A program made the position numbers and the translations under genes. Positions 34,068-41,546 of a stretch of DNA of 64,000 nucleotides are shown here, piece after piece. The notes beneath the pieces were generated by a model. That model was not told where the DNA came from, did not search any database, and saw only the letters and a program-made list of their open reading frames with translations. Origin of the DNA: Ralstonia insidiosa (GTDB taxonomy: Bacteria > Pseudomonadota > Gammaproteobacteria > Burkholderiales > Burkholderiaceae); NCBI RefSeq assembly GCF_008801405.1, contig NZ_VZPV01000001.1, positions 1,612,001 through 1,676,000 on the forward strand, written 5' to 3'. Every line of letters begins with the position of its first letter. Within the stretch, counting starts at the first letter, position 1.

Positions 34068-35084
34068 ATGAAAGTGTTTTACGACAAGGACGCCGACCTC
34101 TCCCTGATCAAGGGCAAGAACGTCACCATCATCGGCTACGGCTCGCAAGGCCACGCCCACGCCCTGAACCTGAACGACTCGGGCGTGAAGGTGACGGTCG
34201 GCCTGCGCAAGGGTGGCGCGTCGTGGAACAAGGCCGTCAACGCCGGCCTGCAAGTCAAGGAAGTGGCCGAGGCTGTGAAAGAAGCCGACGTGGTCATGAT
34301 TCTGCTGCCGGACGAGCAGATCGCCGACGTGTACAAGAACGAAGTGCACAACAACATCAAGCAAGGCGCCGCACTGGCTTTCGCCCACGGCTTCAACGTG
34401 CACTACGGTGCCGTGATTCCGCGTGCGGACCTGGACGTCATCATGATCGCCCCGAAGGCGCCGGGCCACACCGTACGTGGTACGTACAGCCAAGGTGGCG
34501 GCGTGCCGCACCTGATCGCCGTGCACCAAGACAAGTCGGGCGCTGCGCGTGACATCGCTCTGTCGTACGCCACCGCCAACGGTGGCGGCCGCGCCGGCAT
34601 TATCGAGACCAACTTCCGCGAAGAAACCGAAACGGACCTGTTCGGCGAACAAGCCGTGCTGTGCGGCGGTACGGTCGAGCTGATCAAGGCTGGCTTCGAG
34701 ACGCTGGTGGAAGCCGGCTACGCTCCGGAAATGGCGTACTTCGAGTGCCTGCACGAGCTGAAGCTCATCGTCGATCTGATCTACGAAGGCGGCATCGCCA
34801 ACATGAACTACTCGATCTCGAACAACGCCGAATACGGCGAGTACGTCACCGGCCCGCGCGTCGTGACGGAAGAGACCAAGAAGGCCATGAAGCAGTGCCT
34901 GAAGGACATCCAGACCGGCGAGTACGCGAAGAGCTTCCTGCTGGAGTACAAGGCTGGCCAACCGACGCTGATCTCGCGCCGTCGCCTGACCGAAGAGCAC
35001 CAGATCGAGCAAGTTGGCGCCAAGCTGCGCGCGATGATGCCGTGGATCGCCAAGAACAAGCTGGTCGACCAGTCCAAGAACTAA
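34068..35084 (+). CDS. ilvC: Ketol-acid reductoisomerase, class I
   Basis: The 338-residue enzyme isomerises and reduces acetolactate to dihydroxyisovalerate with NADPH and magnesium. The N-terminal Rossmann domain shows VTIIGYGSQGHAHALNL and the NADPH-type loop GLRKGGASW. The catalytic domain contains FGEQAVLCGGTVELIKAGF and AYFECLHELKLIVDLIYEGG with the metal-binding Asp and Glu. It lies 75 bp after ilvH and is followed by a strong terminator. Confidence 0.97.
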   Translation: MKVFYDKDADLSLIKGKNVTIIGYGSQGHAHALNLNDSGVKVTVGLRKGGASWNKAVNAGLQVKEVAEAVKEADVVMILLPDEQIADVYKNEVHNNIKQGAALAFAHGFNVHYGAVIPRADLDVIMIAPKAPGHTVRGTYSQGGGVPHLIAVHQDKSGAARDIALSYATANGGGRAGIIETNFREETETDLFGEQAVLCGGTVELIKAGFETLVEAGYAPEMAYFECLHELKLIVDLIYEGGIANMNYSISNNAEYGEYVTGPRVVTEETKKAMKQCLKDIQTGEYAKSFLLEYKAGQPTLISRRRLTEEHQIEQVGAKLRAMMPWIAKNKLVDQSKN

Positions 35085-35120
35085 GAACTGATCGATCGCG
35101 CCTTGGGCGTGAAAGAAAGG

Positions 35121-35148
35121 AAAGCCAGCCTGCGGGCTGGCTTTTTTT
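35121..35148 (+). terminator. Rho-independent terminator after ilvC
   Basis: AGCCAGCC (35123-35130), a four-base loop and GGCTGGCT (35135-35142) form an eight-base-pair stem followed by seven Ts. It ends the ilvBHC transcript. Confidence 0.92.
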
Positions 35149-35247
35149 ATGCTGAATCGAAGGGATTCGGCGCCGTTTCAAGTGCTGGCGTGTCCCCGCG
35201 TCGGCTAGAATGCCGCATTTCCTTCAAGACGCTGTCGAGGTCTGATT

Positions 35248-35895
35248 TTGAACAACACGTATCCGCATCCCATCATCGCCCGTGAGGGCTGGCCGTACCT
35301 GGGCGGGATTTTCATCGTCTCGCTCATTGTGCAAATGGCCGCCGGCTTCGGCTGGGCGTGGCCGTTCTGGGTGCTGACGCTGTTTGTGCTGCAGTTTTTC
35401 CGTGATCCGGCGCGTGCCGTGCCGACGCAGGCCAACGCGATTCTCTCGCCGGCCGATGGCCGCATCGTCGCCGTCGAGCAGGTGCGCGACCCGCATGCCG
35501 ATCGCGACGCGTTGAAGATCAGCGTGTTCATGAACGTCTTCAACGTGCACTCGAACCGCGCGCCGGTCGACGGCACGGTGCAGAAGGTGCAGTACTTCCC
35601 GGGCAAGTTCGTCAATGCCGATCTGGACAAGGCTTCGCTCGAGAACGAGCGCAACGCCGTGGTGCTGCGTCGCCCTGATGGCCAACTCGTCACCTCGGTG
35701 CAGGTGGCCGGCTTGATCGCCCGCCGCATCCTTTGCTATACCAAGGCAGGGGAGACACTTGCGCGCGGTCAGCGCTATGGTTTCATTCGCTTTGGCTCGC
35801 GCGTTGACGTGTACCTGCCGCTGACGGCGCGCCCACGCGTGACGATCGGCGAGAAGGTGTCTGCCACGCTCACGGTGCTCGCCGAACTGGACTGA
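35248..35895 (+). CDS. psd: Phosphatidylserine decarboxylase proenzyme, short type
   Basis: The enzyme makes phosphatidylethanolamine from phosphatidylserine at the inner membrane. The 215-residue protein is of the short class, with a pair of N-terminal membrane helices, the ILSPADGRIVAVE block, MNVFNVHSNRAPVDG, and the self-cleavage GS in RFGSRVDVYLP that yields the pyruvoyl group. The start codon is TTG, seven bases after GAGG; no in-frame ATG lies upstream. A -10-like TAGAAT occurs at 35206-35211. pssA follows 13 bp downstream. Confidence 0.93.
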   Translation: MNNTYPHPIIAREGWPYLGGIFIVSLIVQMAAGFGWAWPFWVLTLFVLQFFRDPARAVPTQANAILSPADGRIVAVEQVRDPHADRDALKISVFMNVFNVHSNRAPVDGTVQKVQYFPGKFVNADLDKASLENERNAVVLRRPDGQLVTSVQVAGLIARRILCYTKAGETLARGQRYGFIRFGSRVDVYLPLTARPRVTIGEKVSATLTVLAELD

Positions 35896-35908
35896 TCCGG
35901 AGGCCTCC

Positions 35909-36781
35909 ATGCCCGCGTTCAATCGGCGCAAGAAGCGCTTCACCAATAGCAACGTGACGCACCTGCGTCCGCTACGCCACAACCAGCCGCGCCCGGATGA
36001 CGACGATCTTGACGTCGTCCGCCCGCGCCGCCGCGGCATTTATCTGCTGCCTAATGCGTTCACGACAGCCGCGCTGTTTGCGGGCTTCTTCGCGATCGTG
36101 CAGGCGATGAACCTGAACTTCGAGACGGCCGCCATCGCGATTTTCGCGGCGATGGTGCTCGATGGTATGGATGGCCGCGTCGCGCGTATTACCAACACGC
36201 AAAGCGCGTTTGGTGAGCAGTACGACTCGCTGTCGGACATGGTGTCGTTCGGTGTCGCGCCAGCGCTGGTGATGTACGAGTGGATTCTGCGAGACCTGGG
36301 CAAGTGGGGCTGGCTCGCGGCCTTCGTCTACTGTGCCGGTGCCGCGCTGCGCTTGGCGCGCTTCAACACCAACATTGGCGTGGTCGACAAGCGCTTCTTC
36401 CAGGGCATGCCTAGCCCGGCCGCCGCCGCGCTGATCGCCGGCTTTGTCTGGCTGGCGATCGACAACAAGCTGCCGGTGAAAGAGTTGTGGATGCCGTGGG
36501 TAGCCTTTGGGCTGACGCTATACGCAGGGCTCTCGATGGTATCGAACGCACCGTTCTACAGCGGCAAGGCGCTCGACGTGCGGCATCGCGTGCCGTTCGG
36601 CGTGATGGTGCTGGTGCTTGTGCTGTTCGTAGTCATATCGAGCGACCCGCCTGTGGCGCTGTTCGGCCTGTTTGTCGGTTACGCAGTGTCGGGCTATCTG
36701 CTCTGGGGCTGGCGCACGCTGCAAGGACAGCAGGGCAGTCCAAAGTTGCCGAAGCAGGGAGCAGACGAAGCGCACGAGTGA
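35909..36781 (+). CDS. pssA: CDP-diacylglycerol-serine O-phosphatidyltransferase
   Basis: PssA makes the phosphatidylserine used by Psd. The 290-residue protein has eight or so membrane helices and the CDP-alcohol phosphotransferase motif DGMDGRVAR...GEQYDSLSD with all four conserved Asp residues. A basic, hydrophilic N-terminal stretch of about 45 residues precedes the first helix. It forms an operon with psd. Confidence 0.95.
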   Translation: MPAFNRRKKRFTNSNVTHLRPLRHNQPRPDDDDLDVVRPRRRGIYLLPNAFTTAALFAGFFAIVQAMNLNFETAAIAIFAAMVLDGMDGRVARITNTQSAFGEQYDSLSDMVSFGVAPALVMYEWILRDLGKWGWLAAFVYCAGAALRLARFNTNIGVVDKRFFQGMPSPAAAALIAGFVWLAIDNKLPVKELWMPWVAFGLTLYAGLSMVSNAPFYSGKALDVRHRVPFGVMVLVLVLFVVISSDPPVALFGLFVGYAVSGYLLWGWRTLQGQQGSPKLPKQGADEAHE

Positions 36782-36805
36782 CCGATGCGCTGCACCATTG
36801 TGCGC

Positions 36806-36834
36806 TTGCGTCAATTTTTGAATTCGTCTATAGT
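36806..36834 (+). promoter_or_regulatory. Promoter of the leuA leader
   Basis: -35 TTGCGT (36806-36811, weak), a 17-bp spacer and -10 TATAGT (36829-36834, 5 of 6). The predicted start of transcription is near 36841, within a base or two of the leader peptide ATG. Confidence 0.6.
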
Positions 36835-36841
36835 CGTTCGC

Positions 36842-36925
36842 ATGCTTTCGCGCCCGATTTCCATTCTGATTACGCTAGTCTCGATTGATGGCCTACTAGG
36901 TCGTCAGGTCGGGACACGCGCATAG
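36842..36925 (+). CDS. Leader peptide of the leuA attenuator (27 aa)
   Basis: The 27-codon frame starts ATG CTT and ends TAG. It encodes five Leu, four Ile and two Val, including ISILITLVSI and a late tandem of two CTA Leu codons (36893-36898). CTA is rare in this GC-rich sequence; three of the five Leu codons here are CTA. There is no ribosome site because the ATG lies at the predicted transcript start. Together with the stem segments and terminator downstream it is best read as a ribosome-stalling sensor of leucine supply. Confidence 0.75.
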   Translation: MLSRPISILITLVSIDGLLGRQVGTRA

Positions 36926-37019
36926 GAAATCGCAAGACAAGGCAAGCAGAAACCGCCAAGTTTTCGCGAACCAGAATTCACAGCGCCCCGGCCTGCAACC
37001 ATGCACGCCGGGGCGTTTT
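36849..37019 (+). promoter_or_regulatory. leuA transcription attenuator with alternative stems
   Basis: Segment 1 (CGCGCCCGA, 36849-36857) can pair with segment 2 (TCGGG-aca-CGCG, 36909-36920). Segment 2 (CAGGTCGGG, 36905-36913) can instead pair with segment 3 (CCCGGCCTG, 36987-36995; one GU pair). Segment 3 also forms the 5' arm of the terminator. Leucine starvation would stall the ribosome on the leader codons, free segment 2, form 2:3 and allow read-through into leuA. The region between 36926 and 36980 shows nothing else. Confidence 0.75.
36984..37019 (+). terminator. Attenuator terminator upstream of leuA
   Basis: CGCCCCGGC (36984-36992) and GCCGGGGCG (37007-37015) form a perfect nine-base-pair stem with a 14-base loop and four Ts. 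It lies 78 bp before the leuA start, inside the leader rather than after a gene. Confidence 0.85.
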
Positions 37020-37096
37020 GCATTCTGCGCCGCAAAAAACATTCGAGACACCACTAAGACCGACGTCAAAAACGTCACCCCCACCAAGGAACCGCC

Positions 37097-38638
37097 ATGA
37101 GCGACAAACTCATCATTTTCGATACCACCTTGCGCGACGGCGAGCAGTCCCCCGGTGCGTCGATGACCAAGGAAGAGAAGATCCGCATTGCCAAGCAGCT
37201 CGAACGGCTCAAGGTGGACGTGATCGAAGCTGGCTTCGCGGCTAGCTCCAATGGTGATTTTGAGGCGATCCGCGCGATTGCCCAGTCGGTCAAGGATTCG
37301 CGGATTTGCTCGCTGGCCCGTGCGAATGATCGCGACATCTCCCGCGCTGCCGAGGCGCTCAAGCCGGCCGGCCAGTTCCGTATCCACACGTTCATCGCCA
37401 CGTCGGCGCTGCACATGGAAAAAAAGCTGCGCATGTCGCCAGATCAGGTGTACGAGCAGGCGCGCCTGGCAGTGCGCTTTGCACGCCAGTTTACGGATGA
37501 CATCGAGTTCTCGCCGGAAGACGGCAGCCGTTCCGACATGGACTTCCTGTGCCGTGTGCTGGAAGGCGTGATCGAGGAAGGCGCGACGACCATCAACCTG
37601 CCCGATACGGTGGGCTACGCGGTGCCGGAAGGCTATGCCGCGCTGATCCGCTCGGTGCGTGAGCGCATTCCGAATTCGGACAAGGCGATCTGGTCGGTGC
37701 ATTGCCATGACGATCTGGGCATGGCCGTTGCCAACTCGCTGACCGCGGTCCAGTTGGGTGGTGCGCGCCAGGTCGAATGCACGATCAACGGTCTTGGCGA
37801 GCGTGCCGGCAACACCAGCCTCGAAGAGGTGGTGATGGCCGTCAAGACGCGTCGCGACTACTTCAACCTCGATGTTGGTGTCGATACCTCGCAGATCGTG
37901 CCGGCCTCCAAGCTGGTCTCGCAGATCACCGGTTTCGTGGTGCAGCCGAACAAGGCTGTGGTGGGCGCAAATGCCTTCGCGCACGCTTCGGGCATCCACC
38001 AGGATGGCGTGCTCAAGGCGCGTGACACCTACGAAATCATGCGTGCCGAAGACGTGGGCTGGACGGCCAACAAGATCGTCCTGGGCAAGCTCTCGGGCCG
38101 CAACGCATTCAAGCAGCGCCTGCAGGAACTGGGTATCGAGCTGGACTCCGAAGCCGAGCTGAACGCCGCCTTCACGCGCTTCAAGGAACTGGCCGATCAG
38201 AAGGCCGAGATCTTCGATGAGGACATCGTTGCCATCGTCTCCAACGAAGCGCAGCACAGCGAAGGCGAGCACTTCCGCTTCGTGTCGTTGGCGCAGCGCT
38301 CGGAAACGGGCGAGCGTCCGCACGCACGCATCGTCTTCGTGGCCGATGGCAAGGAAGTGACGGGCGAGGCGGAGGGCAACGGCCCGGTCGATGCCACGCT
38401 CAACGCCATCGAAAGCAAGGTCGCCAGCGGTGCAGAGCAACTGCTGTACTCGGTCAACGCGATCACGACCGGCACGCAGGCGCAGGGTGAAGTGACGGTG
38501 CGTCTGTCCAAGTCGGGCCGGATCGTCAATGGCGTGGGCACCGATCCGGACATCGTTGCTGCATCCGCCAAGGCTTACCTGGCTGCACTGAACAAGCTGC
38601 AGGACAAGAGCAGCGAAAAGCTCAACCCGCAGATCTGA
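37097..38638 (+). CDS. leuA: 2-isopropylmalate synthase
   Basis: LeuA condenses 2-ketoisovalerate with acetyl-CoA, the committed step of leucine synthesis. The 513-residue protein has the DRE-TIM barrel (FDTTLRDGEQSPGAS), HCHDDLGMAVANSL, GLGERAGNTSLEEV and the C-terminal allosteric LeuA domain (ARIVFVADGKEVTGEAEGN) for leucine feedback. An AAGGA site precedes the ATG by seven bases. It sits behind the attenuator and 315 bp after pssA. A weak hairpin with few Ts overlaps its stop codon. Confidence 0.96.
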   Translation: MSDKLIIFDTTLRDGEQSPGASMTKEEKIRIAKQLERLKVDVIEAGFAASSNGDFEAIRAIAQSVKDSRICSLARANDRDISRAAEALKPAGQFRIHTFIATSALHMEKKLRMSPDQVYEQARLAVRFARQFTDDIEFSPEDGSRSDMDFLCRVLEGVIEEGATTINLPDTVGYAVPEGYAALIRSVRERIPNSDKAIWSVHCHDDLGMAVANSLTAVQLGGARQVECTINGLGERAGNTSLEEVVMAVKTRRDYFNLDVGVDTSQIVPASKLVSQITGFVVQPNKAVVGANAFAHASGIHQDGVLKARDTYEIMRAEDVGWTANKIVLGKLSGRNAFKQRLQELGIELDSEAELNAAFTRFKELADQKAEIFDEDIVAIVSNEAQHSEGEHFRFVSLAQRSETGERPHARIVFVADGKEVTGEAEGNGPVDATLNAIESKVASGAEQLLYSVNAITTGTQAQGEVTVRLSKSGRIVNGVGTDPDIVAASAKAYLAALNKLQDKSSEKLNPQI

Positions 38639-38768
38639 TCGCGGGTTTCAACGAACACACGCAGGAGTCAGCCCAGACCCCAACACGATTACCACTGAGC
38701 GCGCACCCGGTTATCCACCGGAACGCGAAGCGGGTGCGGCGGCACCGGGCACGTCAGGAGCGTGCACC

Positions 38769-38840
38769 ATGCCGACCGTCTTTGAGTGCGATGTCTGTGT
38801 GATCCACGACATCGCCGACCCGAACATCCACGCCAGGTGA
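38769..38840 (+). CDS. Possible small ORF of 23 codons, unassigned
   Basis: In the 245-bp gap after leuA, an ATG eight bases after a perfect AGGAG (38756-38760) opens a 23-codon frame ending TGA. The peptide contains C-x2-C-x2-H (ECDVCVIHD). No relative is recognised and chance is not excluded. The rest of the gap shows nothing. Confidence 0.25.
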   Translation: MPTVFECDVCVIHDIADPNIHAR

Positions 38841-38883
38841 TGCGCCTCGCGTGGATGTTGCCGTTGCAGTGCTCGACGGCGGC

Positions 38884-39408
38884 TTAGCGGTTGGAATCGT
38901 GATCGTGGTCGTACATCGGGTCGGGGCTGACCTGCGTGAGCCGAACGACGCCGTCGCGGTCGAAATAGAAATTCATCAGCGAGGGCCACACGCCCTCGTG
39001 CTTGAAGCGGTAGGACCACACCTGCCGATCCATCAAGCGGAAATAGGTGGTCTCCTCAGGCTTGCCGAATGTCTGCAGCACGTCCTTCTGCGTTGAGGCG
39101 TCAACGCGGATCTGCGCAAAATCCATCGTCGTCAGAATCTGCCGGAACGAGACGAGCTTGCCGCTCGCGTCCAAGTCTGCGGCGTAGGTGAATTGCCCAT
39201 ACGGTTGCGTCGGATACAGCCAGCGCGTGCCGCCGTCAGCGCGAGGGTATTGCTCGGGTGGTTTGCCAAAACGCGCTTCTAGGGCGGAGGCCGGCTGGCC
39301 GATCAATGCTTCGCCCGTCTGGATAGGGGCGAGCACGGTACATGCGCTCATCAACGCCAGCGCCATGGCGAGCAACGCGGTGCGCTGCCAAGTTCGGCGG
39401 GTGTCCAC
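38884..39408 (-). CDS. Putative outer-membrane lipoprotein, BamE/OmlA-like
   Basis: The 174-residue protein has a lipoprotein signal with lipobox LMSAC (Cys23). The mature part has two similar segments, GQPASALEARFGKPPEQYP and DASTQKDVLQTFGKPEETTYF, of the type seen in SmpA/OmlA/BamE-fold lipoproteins. It is too divergent to call BamE. The C-terminal tail is Asp/His-rich (DHDHDSNR). It stands alone, convergent with leuA. Confidence 0.8.
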   Translation of the reverse strand: MDTRRTWQRTALLAMALALMSACTVLAPIQTGEALIGQPASALEARFGKPPEQYPRADGGTRWLYPTQPYGQFTYAADLDASGKLVSFRQILTTMDFAQIRVDASTQKDVLQTFGKPEETTYFRLMDRQVWSYRFKHEGVWPSLMNFYFDRDGVVRLTQVSPDPMYDHDHDSNR

Positions 39409-39510
39409 GATGGTTCTCCTGAGTGCCTTCAGTGTAGGGCGTTATGCTGCCTGGCCGCTTGTGTCGGCGTAGTGGGGCGCTTTACCATCCGCGCTTCACG
39501 GGGAGTTGCC

Positions 39511-40770
39511 ATGATGTTTCGTTTGTTTGTGGCCGCGTTGGCGGCCGTTGGGTTGTGCGGCACCGCCGTCGCGCAACCCGAGGCTGCGCCGATCCGGCTG
39601 GCATTGATCGAAGGCTTGTCCGGCGCGTTTGCCAACGCGGGGGAGGCCGTGGATCGCAATCTGCGCTTTGCCATCGAAGGGGTGAATGCGCGCGGCGGTG
39701 TGAGGCTGCCTGATGGGCGTCATCCGCTTGCGTTGGTGCGCCTGGATAGCAAGAACACGGTCGATGAATCCTTGCTGCAATTGCAGGCGGCAACCGATTC
39801 GGGAATTCGCTTCGTTCTGCAGGGCAACAGTTCTGCAGCTGCGGCTGCGTTGTCGACGTCGATTTCACGCTACAACGAGCGTCATCCGGAGTCGCGCGTG
39901 CTGTACCTGAACTATGCCGCGGTCGATCCGGCGTTGACCAACGAAGCCTGCAGCTTCTGGCATTTCCGCTTTGATGCCTCGGCCGATATGCGCATGCATG
40001 CGCTGACCGAGGTGATCCGATCTGATAAGTCGGTCAAGAAGGTCTATCTGATTGGGCAGGACTACACGTTCGGTCGCCAGGTGGCGCAATCGGCGCGCCA
40101 GCAGTTGGGCGAGAAGCGGCCGGATGTGGCCATCGTTGGCGAGGTGCTGCATCCGATCGGCAAGGTGAAGGATTTTGCGCCGTACATCGCGCGTATCGCG
40201 GCCTCGGGCGCGGATACGGTCGTTACCGGCAACTGGGGCAATGATCTGACGCTGCTGGTCAAGGCCGCGCGCGATGCGGGGCTGAAGGCGCGCTTCTTCA
40301 CGTTCTATGGCAATTCGCTGGGTGCGCCGGCGGCGATGGGCGAGGCGGGCGTTGGCCGTGTGGTGGCGGTGGCGGAGTGGCACCCGAATCTTGGCGGCGC
40401 CAAATCTGATGCCGTATACAAGGCTTTCCGCTCCCGCTATCCGGCGCCAGCAGATGACTATCCGGTGCTCCGGGACCAGATGATGATCGACATGCTGGTC
40501 GCCGCCATCGAGCGTGCCGGTACGACCGAGGCAGGCGCCGTGGCACGTGCGCTGGAAGGCGCATCGCTGGACAACGGTTTTCACCGCATCACGCTGCGCG
40601 CGGAGGATCACCAGGCCATCCAGCCACTGGTCGTGACGCAGATGGAGCGGGCAGGCACACCGGGCACGCCGTTCGATATCGAGGGTTCTGGCTATGGTTT
40701 TCGGACGCTGAAAGTGATTCCAGCGGCGCAAACGGCCTTGCCGACGACGTGCAAGATGACGCGCTACTGA
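39511..40770 (+). CDS. Solitary branched-chain amino acid-type ABC substrate-binding protein
   Basis: The 419-residue periplasmic protein has a signal peptide ending near AAVGLCGTAVAQ and a type I binding fold (IRLALIEGLSGAFANAGEAV, LQGNSSAAAAALS, VYLIGQDYTFGRQVAQ). It belongs to the LivJ/amide-binding group. No permease or ATPase genes are adjacent, so its transporter must be elsewhere or it acts otherwise. GGGGAG lies before the double ATG; the first is chosen. Confidence 0.87.
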   Translation: MMFRLFVAALAAVGLCGTAVAQPEAAPIRLALIEGLSGAFANAGEAVDRNLRFAIEGVNARGGVRLPDGRHPLALVRLDSKNTVDESLLQLQAATDSGIRFVLQGNSSAAAAALSTSISRYNERHPESRVLYLNYAAVDPALTNEACSFWHFRFDASADMRMHALTEVIRSDKSVKKVYLIGQDYTFGRQVAQSARQQLGEKRPDVAIVGEVLHPIGKVKDFAPYIARIAASGADTVVTGNWGNDLTLLVKAARDAGLKARFFTFYGNSLGAPAAMGEAGVGRVVAVAEWHPNLGGAKSDAVYKAFRSRYPAPADDYPVLRDQMMIDMLVAAIERAGTTEAGAVARALEGASLDNGFHRITLRAEDHQAIQPLVVTQMERAGTPGTPFDIEGSGYGFRTLKVIPAAQTALPTTCKMTRY

Positions 40771-40812
40771 CCCGTCCTGTCATGCCACTGTCGTCCGGCC
40801 GAGGGTTTAGGC

Positions 40813-40862
40813 TATAATCGCGGTCTTGCTGTCCGGGCCGGGTTCGGAATGGGGCGGCAAGA
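40813..40862 (+). promoter_or_regulatory. rpsO promoter -10 and 5'-terminal leader hairpin
   Basis: A perfect TATAAT (40813-40818) lies ahead of a stem in which 40824-40834 pairs with 40852-40862 over eleven base pairs, including two GU pairs, one next to a GC pair. A small hairpin (CCG/CGG) sits inside the loop. The hairpin would be at the very 5' end of the rpsO mRNA. It may be a binding site for S15, which recognises a GU/GC step in 16S rRNA; that is inference. No good -35 was found. Confidence 0.5.
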
Positions 40863-40943
40863 TTATTGTTCAACACGGCACCAGCGGCGACAAGTTAAGC
40901 GAAAAGCGAAGCGCTGCAGTGTCCGCAAGTCAAAGGAATCGAA

Positions 40944-41213
40944 ATGTCCGTTGCTAACATCAACAAGCAAGAAATCGTCAAGGATAACGGCCGCAGCGCC
41001 AACGATACGGGTAGCCCGGAAGTGCAAGTTGCACTGCTGACGGCCCGCATCAACGAACTGCAGCCGCACTTCAAGGCGCACATGAAGGACCACCACAGCC
41101 GTCGCGGTCTGCTCAAGATGGTGAGCCGTCGCCGTCGTCTGCTGGACTACCTCAAGGGTAAGGACGCTGACCGTTACACCGCGCTGGTTGCCAAGCTGGG
41201 TCTGCGTAAGTAA
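40944..41213 (+). CDS. rpsO: 30S ribosomal protein S15
   Basis: The 89-residue four-helix protein binds 16S rRNA in the central domain. The family block NDTGSPEVQVALLTARINELQ, the HHSRRGLLKMVSRRRRLLDYL stretch and the C-terminal YTALVAKLGLRK are intact. AAAGGA precedes the ATG. It is followed by its own terminator and by pnp, the usual bacterial neighbour. Confidence 0.98.
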   Translation: MSVANINKQEIVKDNGRSANDTGSPEVQVALLTARINELQPHFKAHMKDHHSRRGLLKMVSRRRRLLDYLKGKDADRYTALVAKLGLRK

Positions 41214-41246
41214 TGGTGGGTCTCACGCACCGCGCGTGATGAATAA

Positions 41247-41285
41247 GTGCCTGCGTCAGCGTGCTGATGCAGGCATTTTGTTTTT
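41247..41285 (+). terminator. Rho-independent terminator after rpsO
   Basis: 41248-41260 and 41263-41275 form a stem of about twelve pairs (TGCCTGC and TCAGC arms) followed by TTTTGTTTTT. Partial read-through into pnp is possible. Confidence 0.8.
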
Positions 41286-41393
41286 GGCGGCTGCGTTTGC
41301 GGCTGCGCCGGGCAACCGGCAAGTGATGGCAGCCGGCGGTTTCAGTCGATGAAGCGGCTGCCAGGGACCGGGGGCGGCAGGAAGCAGAGTCTT

Positions 41394-41442
41394 GTGTCAT
41401 TCCAGCGCGGCGTTGCATACCAGTGCTGCGCTGGAATGGCAT
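41394..41442 (+). promoter_or_regulatory. Long stem-loop in the pnp leader, possible RNase III site
   Basis: A perfect eleven-base inverted repeat (CATTCCAGCGC, 41398-41408; GCGCTGGAATG, 41428-41438) extends to about 17 pairs when GU pairs and flanking bases are included. It lies about 105 bases before the pnp ATG. In E. coli a comparable pnp leader hairpin is cut by RNase III and mediates autoregulation by PNPase; the same role here is inference. Confidence 0.5.
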
Positions 41443-41546
41443 AAAACACACCTCTGCAACCGCACCGTCTTCCGGAACGTGTTTGTCGTGGCGCGATGAA
41501 ATCGCGTCTGAAGCGTGAGCGCCGCGAATACCGAACAGGAGATGCT

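Larger units (their letters stand above)
41214..41546. other. 333-bp region between rpsO and pnp
   Basis: It holds the rpsO terminator and a long stem-loop in the pnp leader (both listed). No coding region was supported. A pnp promoter was not clearly identified; it should lie between 41290 and 41395. Confidence 0.5.

Noticed and set aside
38624..38650. Hairpin AACCCGC/GCGGGTT over the leuA stop as terminator
   Set aside because: Ten-base loop, only three Ts, overlapping coding sequence; too weak to list.
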